This document shows positions 1 to 6,764 of a stretch of DNA of 9,391 nt, one piece after another. Made by a program: the position numbers and the translations under genes. The DNA comes from CAYRWM01 sp964428055 (lineage in GTDB: Bacteria > Bacillota > Clostridia > Christensenellales > Christensenellaceae), in contig CAYRWM010000049.1 in assembly GCA_964428055.1 (NCBI GenBank), positions 1-9,391 on the forward strand. The letters run 5' to 3'. The notes below the pieces were generated by a model. It was not told the DNA's origin and searched no databases. It saw only the letters and a program-made list of their open reading frames with translations. Position 1 is the stretch's first letter. Every line of letters begins with the position of its first letter.

Positions 1-128
1 CCCTTTCCGATACCCGCCTCCACAGCGATATCGGAGACCTTCATATTATGATAACTCTTGCCTGATCTTACGAGATTTATAACAGCCTCGTATACGGTTT
101 CCTTCTTTTTATTTCTGTTATCATCCAT
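1..128 (-). CDS. TetR/AcrR-family transcriptional regulator, N-terminal part (cut by window edge)
   Basis: The reading frame opens at ATG 128-126 and gives MDDNRNKKETVYEAVINLV, then a region ending in MKVSDIAVEAGIGKG. This is the start of a TetR-type helix-turn-helix: helix 1 about residues 9-20, then the KVSDIAVEAGIGKG turn that normally leads into the TFYxYF recognition helix. Only 42 full codons are visible; the ligand-binding C-terminal domain lies outside the window. The start is 9 bases downstream of the RND stop codon. Its ribosome binding site, AGGTGG (139-134), overlaps that stop codon, so translation is probably coupled to the RND gene. A TetR gene in one operon with an efflux pump is usually the local repressor; the palindrome at 4320-4335 is the obvious candidate operator. 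The family call is well supported. The regulatory role is inferred from position. Confidence 0.85.
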   Translation of the reverse strand, partial: MDDNRNKKKETVYEAVINLVRSGKSYHNMKVSDIAVEAGIGK

Positions 129-137
129 CCCTGCCAC

Positions 138-3100
138 CTACTTTTCACTGTCCACGTCGCGGCGCTTGAGTTCTTTCTTATTGATAGCATCATACACTAT
201 CGGCACGAAGAACAGCGTGAGCGCTGTGGCGTATGCCAGGCCGCCAACAACAACCGCGGCCATCGGCTGCAGCATCTCGGAGCCTATGCCCATGCCGAGC
301 GTCATCGTCAGAAGTCCGAAGATGGTCGTGAACGCTGTCATAAGAACAGGCCTCATCCTTGTCTGCCCGGCCTTTACTATCGCTTCATGTCTCTCCATTC
401 CGCTGAGCCTGTATCTGTTTATTGTATCAACTAGCACGATACCGTTGTTGACAACGATACCTGCCAACAGCAGCACACCGAGCAGGGCTACCATTGAGAT
501 CTCATAGTGACATATGACCAGAGCCAGCAGGCCGCCCGTGAATGCCAGAGGTATGGTGAACATGACTATGAACGGGGACTTGAGCGACTGGAACTGAACG
601 ACCATTATGAGATATATGAGTATAACGGCCACAGCCATCATATACGCGAAATCATAGACCGTATCGAATATCTGGTTGCTCTCTCCGGTGAACTCAACGT
701 TTACGTCCTCTGGAGCGGTATACCCCTGAAGTGCAGCTTCGACCTTCTCGGATACCTGGCTTACGTTGTATCCGGAAGCTATATCAGATGTTACATTAAT
801 GGTCCTCAGCTGGTTTTCCCTGTTTATGGAGCTCGGGCTCTTACCTCTCTCTATGGATGCGATCTCACTTAGAAGAACAGTCTTCTCTTCCTCTTCTTCC
901 TCGTCGTCCTTATTCTCTTCCTTGTCTTTGTCTTCTTCCGTATCTTCGTCTTCTGAGTCTCCGAATGCAGCCTCGTCGAAATCAAACGTCATCTCGGCAT
1001 TCTCATCCGCAGCGGGTTTTTCAGGGATATCTATCTCTATATCTCCGAGTCTGTCGGCTTCCATGCTTAAGGCATCACCGGTAACAACAACTACCGGGAA
1101 GTCCTTTCCGTTCTCATACATGTAAGTAGCCGTGTTTCCGGAAGTGATATGCATCGCCACGCTCTGGTAAACCTGAGCAACCGTCAGGCCCTTCTTCATG
1201 GCGGCATCCTTATCAACGGAGATACGTATCTCGTTTTCGGTATCGCCTATTCCGTTTTTGGTGTTAGTTGTTCCCTCAACCCCGGAGACGATACCCGCTA
1301 TATCTTCAGCAGTCTGCATGAGTTTGTCGTAATCGTTTCCCTTGACCGTGACCCTGATGCCGCTGACGCCGGTCAGCTGACTCACATCGAAGTTCGATCC
1401 CGACAGAGCAGCTGTCATGCCGTGCTCACTGTTCTCCTCAACTATATCCTCTACCTTTTCAAGAGCATTCGTGTTTTTGTACGTCATGCCGTCATAGAGG
1501 TTGATGTAGACAGAGTATTCGTTCATTCCTCCGCCGCTCGTAAGGAAAGCCATAGATGCCGAATTGCTGGCGTCTATGACGCCTATGGATTCGACCTCGT
1601 CTATGTCGAGTATCTTCTTGGAAATATCATCTACTGCCTCGTACTGATCATCCTTCGGTACTTCGGGCGCGAATTTGAACGTCGCAGTCATCTGGGATGA
1701 ATCCATAGGCGGTATGAGTATAGCACCGTTCTGGTATGCACCCCACGCGCTCAGACCAAACGCCACGATAACGCCTATTATTACAATAGGCTTAAACTTA
1801 AGAGCCCATTTCAGAGCCTTGGCATAGCCGTTCTGCACCGCTGTTCCGAACTTGGCAGCAGCACTTTCCCCTGTCTTGACCTTACTTAAGACGGACGATG
1901 ACATCGCCGGCACAACAGTGAGTGCAACGAGCAGGCTGGCTACCAATGAATACGTTATAGTAAGAGCCATATCCGTGAATAGCTGCCTTGTTAAGCCGTT
2001 CGTGAACATTATGGGCAGGAAGACCGATATGGTCGTTATTGTCGACGCCGTTATGGCCGGAGCCATCTCTTTTGCGCCCTGATACGCCGCTTTGAACGGC
2101 GATACGCCGAGCTGCCTCAACCTGTACGTATTCTCGATAACGACTATCGAGTTGTCGACAAGCATGCCGACGCCCAATGCAAGTCCGGCTAGTGAAATAA
2201 TATTGAGTGTGACACCCGAGAAGTACATCAGCGCTATAGCGAATATAACGCTTATAGGTATGGATGCCGCGACAATGAGTGTCGGTTTGATACTCCTTAA
2301 GAATATGAGTAGCACGATTACTGCCAGCACCGCGCCCATGAGCAGGTTGTTTATGACCGTGGTTATTATCATATCGATATATATACCCTGATCCATCATG
2401 GGAACAAACTGAAGACCGGGGTACTGCGATTCGAGTTCATCAAACTTGTTCTTTATCGAGTCTGCAACTTCAGAAGTCGAGTATGTGCTCTGCTTCGTGA
2501 ATATAATGACAACGCCTTCCTCAGCATTCAGCTTGGCGTACATATCCTCGCTGTTGTCGTCATAGTATACCTTGGCAACGTCACCGAGTCTTACTTCGCC
2601 GACATATTCCATATCGAGATCAAACAGGAGAAGATCCTCCATATCCTCGACTGTGGTGACCTCATCGCCAACCTTAACAACAGAGTTGATGCCGTTGTCG
2701 TCAACGTAGCCCGCAGGCATGTTGAAATCCTGGGCACCCAGTATCTGGGATACCATCTCTATGGTTATGAGACCGTCTATATTCGCGTTCTCATGAGCCG
2801 TTTCCTCAGCATCATCGAACATCTTCTGGTTCTCATCCAGCATATCCTGAGCATCAGAAAGCTTGTCCTTGGCTTCGCTCACGCCTTTATCAAGAGCAGA
2901 CTTTGCTCCGCTTACCTTACTCCTGTTGGAATCTATCTCGGCCTGACCGGCGTCGAGCTGGCTCTTGCCTTCTTCAAGAGCAGCCTTCTGTGTGTTTATC
3001 TCATTCTCCGCCGCAGCAAACTGCTGCTCGGCCGAATCGAGACCCGCCTGAGCCTGGGCAATACCGGCATCTAACTGTGATATGCCGTCATCTATCTGCG

Positions 3101-4286
3101 AAATGCCTGCATTGATCTGTGAAAGCCCCTCTTCTATCTGCGGAAGAGCTGCTTCTGCCTCAACCAGCTGATTGCTCACGACAGCGAGGCCCGCAGTTAC
3201 TTCTGCAAGTTTAGTCTGCAACGCTGTCTTCTCGGGACCGTCAGGCATGGCCGCTATAGCCGCTTCCAGCTGTGCCTTCTGCCCTTCAAGTTCAGCCTTT
3301 TTAGCCTTGAGTGTCTCTATTCCCTGCTTCTTTGTTTCAAGATCCTTTTTCTGCGACTCAAGATCGGCTTTCTGCGACTCAAGATCGGCTTTCTGCGCTT
3401 TAAGATCCTTTATAGTAGCTTCTACTTCGGGCTTTGTCTTATTATTGTAAGCATCCTTCTGGCTGTTAAGCTCATCCTCACCGGCCTTAAGCTGCTGCTC
3501 GGCATCTGTCAGCTTTTTCCTGTTGCTGTCTATCTCATTCTGTCCGCTGTTAAGAGCCTTTTCGGCATCGGAGATCTTGGAACTGTTCTTCTTGTACTCG
3601 CTGTCAAGTTCATCATATCCGTCGTCGATCTTGCCCTGCGCTTCCCTTAGCGCATCTCTCGCTTCATCAAGATCGCCGTCCACCGACTTGAGTATAAGAG
3701 AGTTGATCTTGTTTATCTTATCCTGGTCTATCTCAACTTTGATCTGCTCTTCGACTATGCCCTGGCTGGATACAGAAGCCACACCCGGTATGGTCTCCAG
3801 TTTCGGAATCAGGGTATCCTTGGCCATGTCTCCCATTTCCTTATAACTCAGACCGTCTGATTTGACGGCAGCTACCATAACAGGGAGCATATCGGGATTC
3901 ATCTTGATCATGTACGGAGAACCTATCTTGCTGTCCCACCCGCCTGAAAGTGAATTGAGGCTCTGCGATACTTCGACCGTGAGAGCGTCCAGATCGGCAC
4001 TCTGAACGAACTCCAGAGTAACCATGGAAACGTTCTCCGACGAAGTCGAAGTAATATTCTTAAGGTTACTCGTAGATGCCAGAGCCGATTCTATAGGCTC
4101 CGTTACCTGCGCCTCCACCTCTTCGGGAGCAGCACCCGGATATGTGGTTATGACCACTATGTACGGAAGATTGATTGACGGGAGCAGGTCCGTGGTCATA
4201 TTCATATATGCCACCGCTCCCAGAACGATAATGATTATGACGATGACCAGTATCGTCATAGGTCTGTTAACGCTTAGCTTGATCAT
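138..4286 (-). CDS. RND-family (HAE1/SwrC-like) efflux transporter with a giant coiled-coil hairpin insertion
   Basis: Predicted proton-driven efflux permease of the cytoplasmic membrane, 1382 residues against roughly 1020-1070 for usual HAE1-type RND pumps. Layout: TM1 about 11-29; first porter region from about 35; coiled-coil insertion about 203-497; porter region resumes at GLITIEMVSQIL and ends near VRLGDVAKV (566-573); TM2-TM6 about 638-796; TM7 about 833-850; second porter region about 860-1205, with an acidic insertion about 1093-1135; TM8-TM12 about 1208-1365. TM4 carries GMLVDNSIVVIEN, where D711 matches the essential AcrB Asp407/408 position. TM10 carries GIVVNNGIVLVD, with N1280 where AcrB has Lys940, as I recall for SwrC-like Gram-positive pumps. 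The start was chosen because MIKLSVNRPMTI is a typical RND N-terminus. The nearest Shine-Dalgarno (GAAGGG) is an unusually distant 14 bases away. It is followed by a coupled TetR gene. The substrate is unknown. No adaptor or outer-membrane channel gene is present. Confidence 0.93.
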   Translation of the reverse strand: MIKLSVNRPMTILVIVIIIIVLGAVAYMNMTTDLLPSINLPYIVVITTYPGAAPEEVEAQVTEPIESALASTSNLKNITSTSSENVSMVTLEFVQSADLDALTVEVSQSLNSLSGGWDSKIGSPYMIKMNPDMLPVMVAAVKSDGLSYKEMGDMAKDTLIPKLETIPGVASVSSQGIVEEQIKVEIDQDKINKINSLILKSVDGDLDEARDALREAQGKIDDGYDELDSEYKKNSSKISDAEKALNSGQNEIDSNRKKLTDAEQQLKAGEDELNSQKDAYNNKTKPEVEATIKDLKAQKADLESQKADLESQKKDLETKKQGIETLKAKKAELEGQKAQLEAAIAAMPDGPEKTALQTKLAEVTAGLAVVSNQLVEAEAALPQIEEGLSQINAGISQIDDGISQLDAGIAQAQAGLDSAEQQFAAAENEINTQKAALEEGKSQLDAGQAEIDSNRSKVSGAKSALDKGVSEAKDKLSDAQDMLDENQKMFDDAEETAHENANIDGLITIEMVSQILGAQDFNMPAGYVDDNGINSVVKVGDEVTTVEDMEDLLLFDLDMEYVGEVRLGDVAKVYYDDNSEDMYAKLNAEEGVVIIFTKQSTYSTSEVADSIKNKFDELESQYPGLQFVPMMDQGIYIDMIITTVINNLLMGAVLAVIVLLIFLRSIKPTLIVAASIPISVIFAIALMYFSGVTLNIISLAGLALGVGMLVDNSIVVIENTYRLRQLGVSPFKAAYQGAKEMAPAITASTITTISVFLPIMFTNGLTRQLFTDMALTITYSLVASLLVALTVVPAMSSSVLSKVKTGESAAAKFGTAVQNGYAKALKWALKFKPIVIIGVIVAFGLSAWGAYQNGAILIPPMDSSQMTATFKFAPEVPKDDQYEAVDDISKKILDIDEVESIGVIDASNSASMAFLTSGGGMNEYSVYINLYDGMTYKNTNALEKVEDIVEENSEHGMTAALSGSNFDVSQLTGVSGIRVTVKGNDYDKLMQTAEDIAGIVSGVEGTTNTKNGIGDTENEIRISVDKDAAMKKGLTVAQVYQSVAMHITSGNTATYMYENGKDFPVVVVTGDALSMEADRLGDIEIDIPEKPAADENAEMTFDFDEAAFGDSEDEDTEEDKDKEENKDDEEEEEEKTVLLSEIASIERGKSPSSINRENQLRTINVTSDIASGYNVSQVSEKVEAALQGYTAPEDVNVEFTGESNQIFDTVYDFAYMMAVAVILIYLIMVVQFQSLKSPFIVMFTIPLAFTGGLLALVICHYEISMVALLGVLLLAGIVVNNGIVLVDTINRYRLSGMERHEAIVKAGQTRMRPVLMTAFTTIFGLLTMTLGMGIGSEMLQPMAAVVVGGLAYATALTLFFVPIVYDAINKKELKRRDVDSEK
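882..1010 (-). other. Low-complexity region encoding an acidic loop of the RND pump
   Basis: Residues about 1093-1135 of the RND protein are strongly Asp/Glu-rich, including a run of seven consecutive glutamates (about 1128-1134). On the plus strand this appears as a pyrimidine-rich CTTCTTC-like tract. It lies between LGDIEIDI and TVLLSEIASI, the loop before the second conserved LxDxA-type strand of the porter region. It is therefore predicted to be extracytoplasmic. Ordinary RND pumps have only a short turn here. A cation-binding or electrostatic role is possible, but nothing in the sequence proves one. Confidence 0.7.
2796..3680 (-). other. Region encoding a symmetrical coiled-coil hairpin inside the RND pump
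   Basis: Residues about 203-497 of the RND protein are rich in Ala, Gln, Glu, Lys, Asp and Leu, with almost no aromatics. Arm 1 (about 203-346) has Leu/Ile every seventh residue at 295, 302, 309, 316 and 323. Arm 2 (about 352-497) has hydrophobics in alternating 3-4 spacing from 381 to 416 (381, 384, 388, 391, 395, 398, 402, 405, 409, 412, 416) and Gly every seven residues from 387 to 415. The only strong helix break near the middle is MPDGP (347-351), which leaves arms of about 143 and 145 residues. Both arms carry a near-identical motif, GQNEIDSNRKK (248-258) and GQAEIDSNRSK (447-457). The insertion falls between VEIDQDKI and GLITIEMVSQI, where the N-terminal docking subdomain starts in AcrB. 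The hairpin fold is an inference from sequence. Confidence 0.8.
3351..3392 (-). repeat. Two perfect 21-bp tandem copies within the coiled-coil coding region
   Basis: Bases 3351-3371 and 3372-3392 are identical 21-mers. They are flanked on both sides by degenerate copies (about 3330-3350 and 3393-3413). Each unit encodes one coiled-coil heptad, giving consecutive SQKADLE heptads (residues about 298-318 of the RND protein). The unit length preserves both reading frame and heptad register, so expansion or contraction here would lengthen or shorten the arm without breaking it. This is a coding minisatellite, not an array of a separate element. Confidence 0.85.
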
Positions 4287-4319
4287 AGTTGACTTAAAAA
4301 CCCTTCAAAAAACTTTTCC

Positions 4320-4335
4320 GACCGACCGGTCGGTC
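4320..4335. promoter_or_regulatory. 16-bp perfect palindrome, probable TetR operator of the RND-tetR operon
   Basis: GACCGACCGGTCGGTC is its own reverse complement across all 16 bases. It is built of two GACCG half-sites, a style common among TetR/AcrR-family operators. It starts about ten bases downstream of the -10 element on the minus strand, covering roughly the first 20 transcribed bases, where a bound repressor would block initiation or early elongation. It is GC-rich inside an otherwise AT-rich leader. The likely binder is the TetR protein encoded downstream of the pump (1-128), but this is inferred. The other TetR (6180-6764) is an alternative. Confidence 0.8.
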
Positions 4336-4345
4336 ATACTCATTT

Positions 4346-4374
4346 ATTATATTCCGGATGCCCCCCGCCGTCAA
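4346..4374 (-). promoter_or_regulatory. Sigma-A type promoter of the RND-tetR operon
   Basis: Read on the minus strand, -35 TTGACG (4374-4369) is separated by 17 bases from a perfect -10 TATAAT (4351-4346). The expected start site is near 4339, giving a leader of about 53 bases that contains the palindrome. It lies between the terminator of the symporter gene and the RND start codon, so the pump operon has its own transcription start. Confidence 0.85.
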
Positions 4375-4385
4375 CAGAAACACAC

Positions 4386-4428
4386 AAAAAAAAGTCCCCC
4401 AACCGGCGGAATGCCGGAGAGAGACTTT
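4386..4428 (-). terminator. Intrinsic terminator of the sodium/proline symporter gene
   Basis: On the minus strand an outer AAAGT/ACTTT stem (4428-4424 with 4395-4391), a middle part with G-U pairs, and an inner CCGGC/GCCGG stem (4417-4413 with 4407-4403) enclose a 5-base loop. A run of eight T (4393-4386) overlaps the base of the stem. It begins 17 bases after the symporter stop codon and ends just before the RND promoter. Confidence 0.85.
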
Positions 4429-4444
4429 TGAAAGTACTTAAGTA

Positions 4445-5989
4445 TCAGTCTATGTTATGCATAGCCTGAACATGCTCGAATTCCTTGACGATCTCATCGT
4501 CCGGAGCCTTCGTCGCAAGAGATACGATAACATTGACTACGATGGCTATTACAAACGCCGGCAGGAGTTCGTATATCGCGAAGAATCCGCCGAGCGGTGT
4601 CAGCAGGAACTCCCATATGAATATCATCGCAGTACCTGCTATCATACCGGCTATAGCACCCTTTAAGTTGGATCTCTTCCAGAACAGAGCCAGCAGCATT
4701 ACAGGACCGAACGCGGCACCGAAACCGGCCCATGCGAATGAGACTATGCCGAATACAGTGCTGTTCTGATCAAGTGCCATGAATATAGCAACGATCGAAA
4801 CACCTATGACCGTCAGTCTCGCAATCACCATCGTCATCTTCTTTGAAAGATTGAGCTTGAACGTACCCTTAAGTATGTTCTCCGATATACTCGATGAAGC
4901 CGCCAGAAGCTGAGAGTCCGATGTGGACATCGTAGCAGCGAGGATACCTGCGAGGACAACACCCGCGAACAACGCCGCCGCCCATCCGTAGTTAGCTACA
5001 AAGTTGGCTATCTGGATCATTACTGATTCGGATGCACCGCCTTCAAGTACCGGTATCGTACCGTTGGCACTGAGAGCAAAACCGACAATACCAATAAGTA
5101 TGGCGACACCCATCGAGATGACGACCCATACGCTCGCTATCCTTCTTGAGAGTTTAAGCTGTCCCTTGCTCTTTGATGCCATGAATCTCAGAAGAACATG
5201 AGGCATGCCGAAGTATCCGAGGCCCCAGGCCATTGTGGATACTATCGTCAGACCCGTATACGGACTGCCCGTATTGGTCACCGGATCGTGCGTAAAGAAC
5301 ATCTCCAGATAACCCGGATGCGCCTGAGCGTTAGCGACGACCTTGTCGAATCCACCGGCGAGACCTATACCGACACAGAGTATCGATATGATAGCCACCG
5401 TCATTATTATCGACTGTATGAAGTCCGAGAAACTGGCAGCCATAAATCCGCCCAGAGTAGTGTAGATGATTATTATAGCTGCGCTTATGAGCATAGCAGG
5501 TACATACTCAAGTCCGAACACGCTTGAGAACAGCACACCGCATGCCTTGAAGCCCGATGCCGTGTACGGTATGAAGAATATGATTATTATCGCGGCCGCG
5601 ATACAAAGCAGTATCTTCCTGTTGTCACGGTATCTGTTGGAGAAGAAATCAGGTATCGTGATGGAGTCTTTGCATATCTCCGAATACCCTCTCAGTCTCT
5701 TGGCAACTATCAGCCAGTTAAGATACGTGCCTGCAGCAAGACCTATAGCGGTCCATGTAACATCTGCTAGACCCGTCAGATACGCAAGACCCGGCAGACC
5801 CATGAGCAGATAGCTGCTCATATCCGACGCCTCCGCGCTCATTGCAGTTACGAACGGACCGAGTCTTCTGCCGCCGAGGTAGAAATCCTTGGTGGAACTG
5901 TTCCTTCTGGCAAAATAAATGCCGATGAATATTAGGACGCCTATGTAGACTATGATCGCTACCAGCATCCATACTTGACTTTCACTCAT
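4445..5989 (-). CDS. putP: Sodium/proline symporter (SSF family, PutP-like)
   Basis: Sodium-coupled uptake of proline (or a related amino acid) across the cytoplasmic membrane; 514 residues, the usual PutP length. The N-terminal part matches the PutP pattern strongly: FYLGGRRLGPFVTAMSAEAS, then DMSSYLLMGLPG. Here D56 corresponds to E. coli PutP Asp55, needed for sodium binding, and S58 to Ser57. The ATMSTSDSQLL segment has S355/T356 at the position of PutP Ser340/Thr341, also sodium ligands. A late GFGAAFGPVMLLALFWKR segment (422-439) matches the SSF signature region. About 13 hydrophobic segments are visible, and the C-terminal tail is short and charged. The start is supported by AGAGGG seven bases upstream. 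It is monocistronic, with its own promoter and terminator. No proline-catabolism gene is nearby, so proline is the best guess from family resemblance and another substrate remains possible. Confidence 0.92.
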   Translation of the reverse strand: MSESQVWMLVAIIVYIGVLIFIGIYFARRNSSTKDFYLGGRRLGPFVTAMSAEASDMSSYLLMGLPGLAYLTGLADVTWTAIGLAAGTYLNWLIVAKRLRGYSEICKDSITIPDFFSNRYRDNRKILLCIAAAIIIIFFIPYTASGFKACGVLFSSVFGLEYVPAMLISAAIIIIYTTLGGFMAASFSDFIQSIIMTVAIISILCVGIGLAGGFDKVVANAQAHPGYLEMFFTHDPVTNTGSPYTGLTIVSTMAWGLGYFGMPHVLLRFMASKSKGQLKLSRRIASVWVVISMGVAILIGIVGFALSANGTIPVLEGGASESVMIQIANFVANYGWAAALFAGVVLAGILAATMSTSDSQLLAASSSISENILKGTFKLNLSKKMTMVIARLTVIGVSIVAIFMALDQNSTVFGIVSFAWAGFGAAFGPVMLLALFWKRSNLKGAIAGMIAGTAMIFIWEFLLTPLGGFFAIYELLPAFVIAIVVNVIVSLATKAPDDEIVKEFEHVQAMHNID

Positions 5990-6032
5990 AATAATTCCCT
6001 CTTAAACTATATTATTTATGAATAGTATCAGT

Positions 6033-6060
6033 ATTATATCATACAAAACCAAAGAATCAA
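6033..6060 (-). promoter_or_regulatory. Extended -10 promoter of the symporter gene
   Basis: On the minus strand the sequence TGATATAAT (6041-6033) is a perfect -10 with an extended TG element. It is preceded by a -35-like TTGATT (6060-6055) at 16 bases. The expected start is near 6026, giving a leader of about 36 bases before ATG 5989. The -10 lies within a near-palindrome, 6031-6044 (six of seven pairs), which could be a protein site but may be chance in AT-rich DNA. Confidence 0.7.
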
Positions 6061-6066
6061 ATATAG

Positions 6067-6098
6067 AATGAAGTATAGAACGAATTCTATACTTCATT
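6067..6098. repeat. 14-bp perfect inverted repeat with a 4-base loop, upstream of the symporter promoter
   Basis: Arms AATGAAGTATAGAA (6067-6080) and TTCTATACTTCATT (6085-6098) are exactly complementary around CGAA. The repeat lies 82 bases after the stop of the TetR gene and seven bases upstream of the symporter -35. It could end the exporter-tetR transcript, but the following T-tract on the minus strand is weak and interrupted. It could instead be an operator. The core TATAGAA recurs in direct orientation at 6062-6068 and 6141-6147, and the 11-base string ATATAGAATGA occurs at both 6061-6071 and 6140-6150. Confidence 0.75.
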
Positions 6099-6179
6099 AT
6101 CAAATTATCTTAATATTTATTTCTGTTTAAGGAAATTTTATATAGAATGATATTAGTATTACTGTTATTACAAAAATGG

Positions 6180-6764
6180 TTATTTTTTGTATTGTGCCAA
6201 AAAGACGGGCATCATCTTGGATCCGTAGCTTTTCAGAGAATACTCGCCGTTGCAGAGACACCAGTCGTAAAGCAGCGCCCTTTCGCACATCGCATATACC
6301 TTAACTATCTCATTCGCACTCTCGCTGTCAGTCAGCTCCCCTCTCTTCTGACCTTCCGTCACGACCTTCCGGAGCAGCCTGTAATAGAAACGGTTGCGGT
6401 CAAGAAGGTGCTTGTTTCCCTTGGTAACGAGCTGGGAAGAATACAGTCTTGCGAGTATGTCCAGGGAAACGCTGTCCTCTATCATAGCGAAGAGTTCCCT
6501 GTTTAAGAGCAGGAGTTTTTCAAATGCGTTCATATCATCATCCATCTTTGCATCGAGTTCCATGTACTTTTCATCGAACAGCATGGAAAGCGTACTGAGA
6601 AGCGAGTCCTTCCCTTCGAAATAATGATAGAAAGAGCCCCTGGATGTACCCGAGGATTCAATTATCTCCTCAACAGTAGTCCCGTCATAGCCCTGCTCGT
6701 AGAAGAGTTCCCAGGCTGCGTTCACTATCCTGCTCTTTGTGTTTCTTGAGGTCTTCTTACTCAT
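6180..6764 (-). CDS. TetR/AcrR-family transcriptional regulator
   Basis: DNA-binding regulator of 194 residues, typical TetR size. The N-terminal domain shows helix 1 (SRIVNAAWELFYEQGYDGTT), then the helix-turn-helix VEEIIESSGTSRGSFYHYF and the conserved FEGKDSLL that follows. The remainder is a helical, poorly conserved ligand-binding region with an aromatic-rich stretch near LLYDWCLCNGEYSL. I chose ATG 6764-6762: GGTGA (6775-6771) precedes it by six bases, and ATGAGTAA overlaps the exporter stop by eight bases, a classic coupled junction. A GTG at 6773 would add three residues with an AGGA only three bases away. It is the second gene of an exporter-regulator pair, so it probably controls that exporter. 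The effector cannot be told. Confidence 0.92.
   Translation of the reverse strand: MSKKTSRNTKSRIVNAAWELFYEQGYDGTTVEEIIESSGTSRGSFYHYFEGKDSLLSTLSMLFDEKYMELDAKMDDDMNAFEKLLLLNRELFAMIEDSVSLDILARLYSSQLVTKGNKHLLDRNRFYYRLLRKVVTEGQKRGELTDSESANEIVKVYAMCERALLYDWCLCNGEYSLKSYGSKMMPVFLAQYKK

Noticed and set aside
58..507. Plus-strand ORF of 149 codons, and similar plus-strand ORFs at 766-1125, 1149-1700, 3172-3450, 3523-3846 and 4024-4431
   Set aside because: They are antisense to the RND gene, with serine/leucine-rich low-complexity translations and no family resemblance; the minus-strand frame has clear RND motifs.
882..1010. Pyrimidine-rich tract considered as a frameshift-prone or non-coding element
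   Set aside because: The minus-strand frame stays open through it, and conserved RND sequence resumes directly after it.
3330..3413. Short tandem repeats considered as a CRISPR-like or regulatory array
   Set aside because: The repeats have no spacers, are 21 bp, in frame, and encode coiled-coil heptads within a coding gene.
2796..3680. Coiled-coil segment considered as a separate inserted gene or a gene fusion artefact
   Set aside because: There is no internal stop, start or ribosome binding site, and the porter sequence continues on both sides in the same frame, so it is an in-frame insertion within one protein.
4494..4733. Minus-strand ORF inside the symporter gene, with others at 5718-5972 and 8312-8551
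   Set aside because: These are alternate frames of well-supported genes (symporter, rubrerythrin) and show no recognisable protein features.
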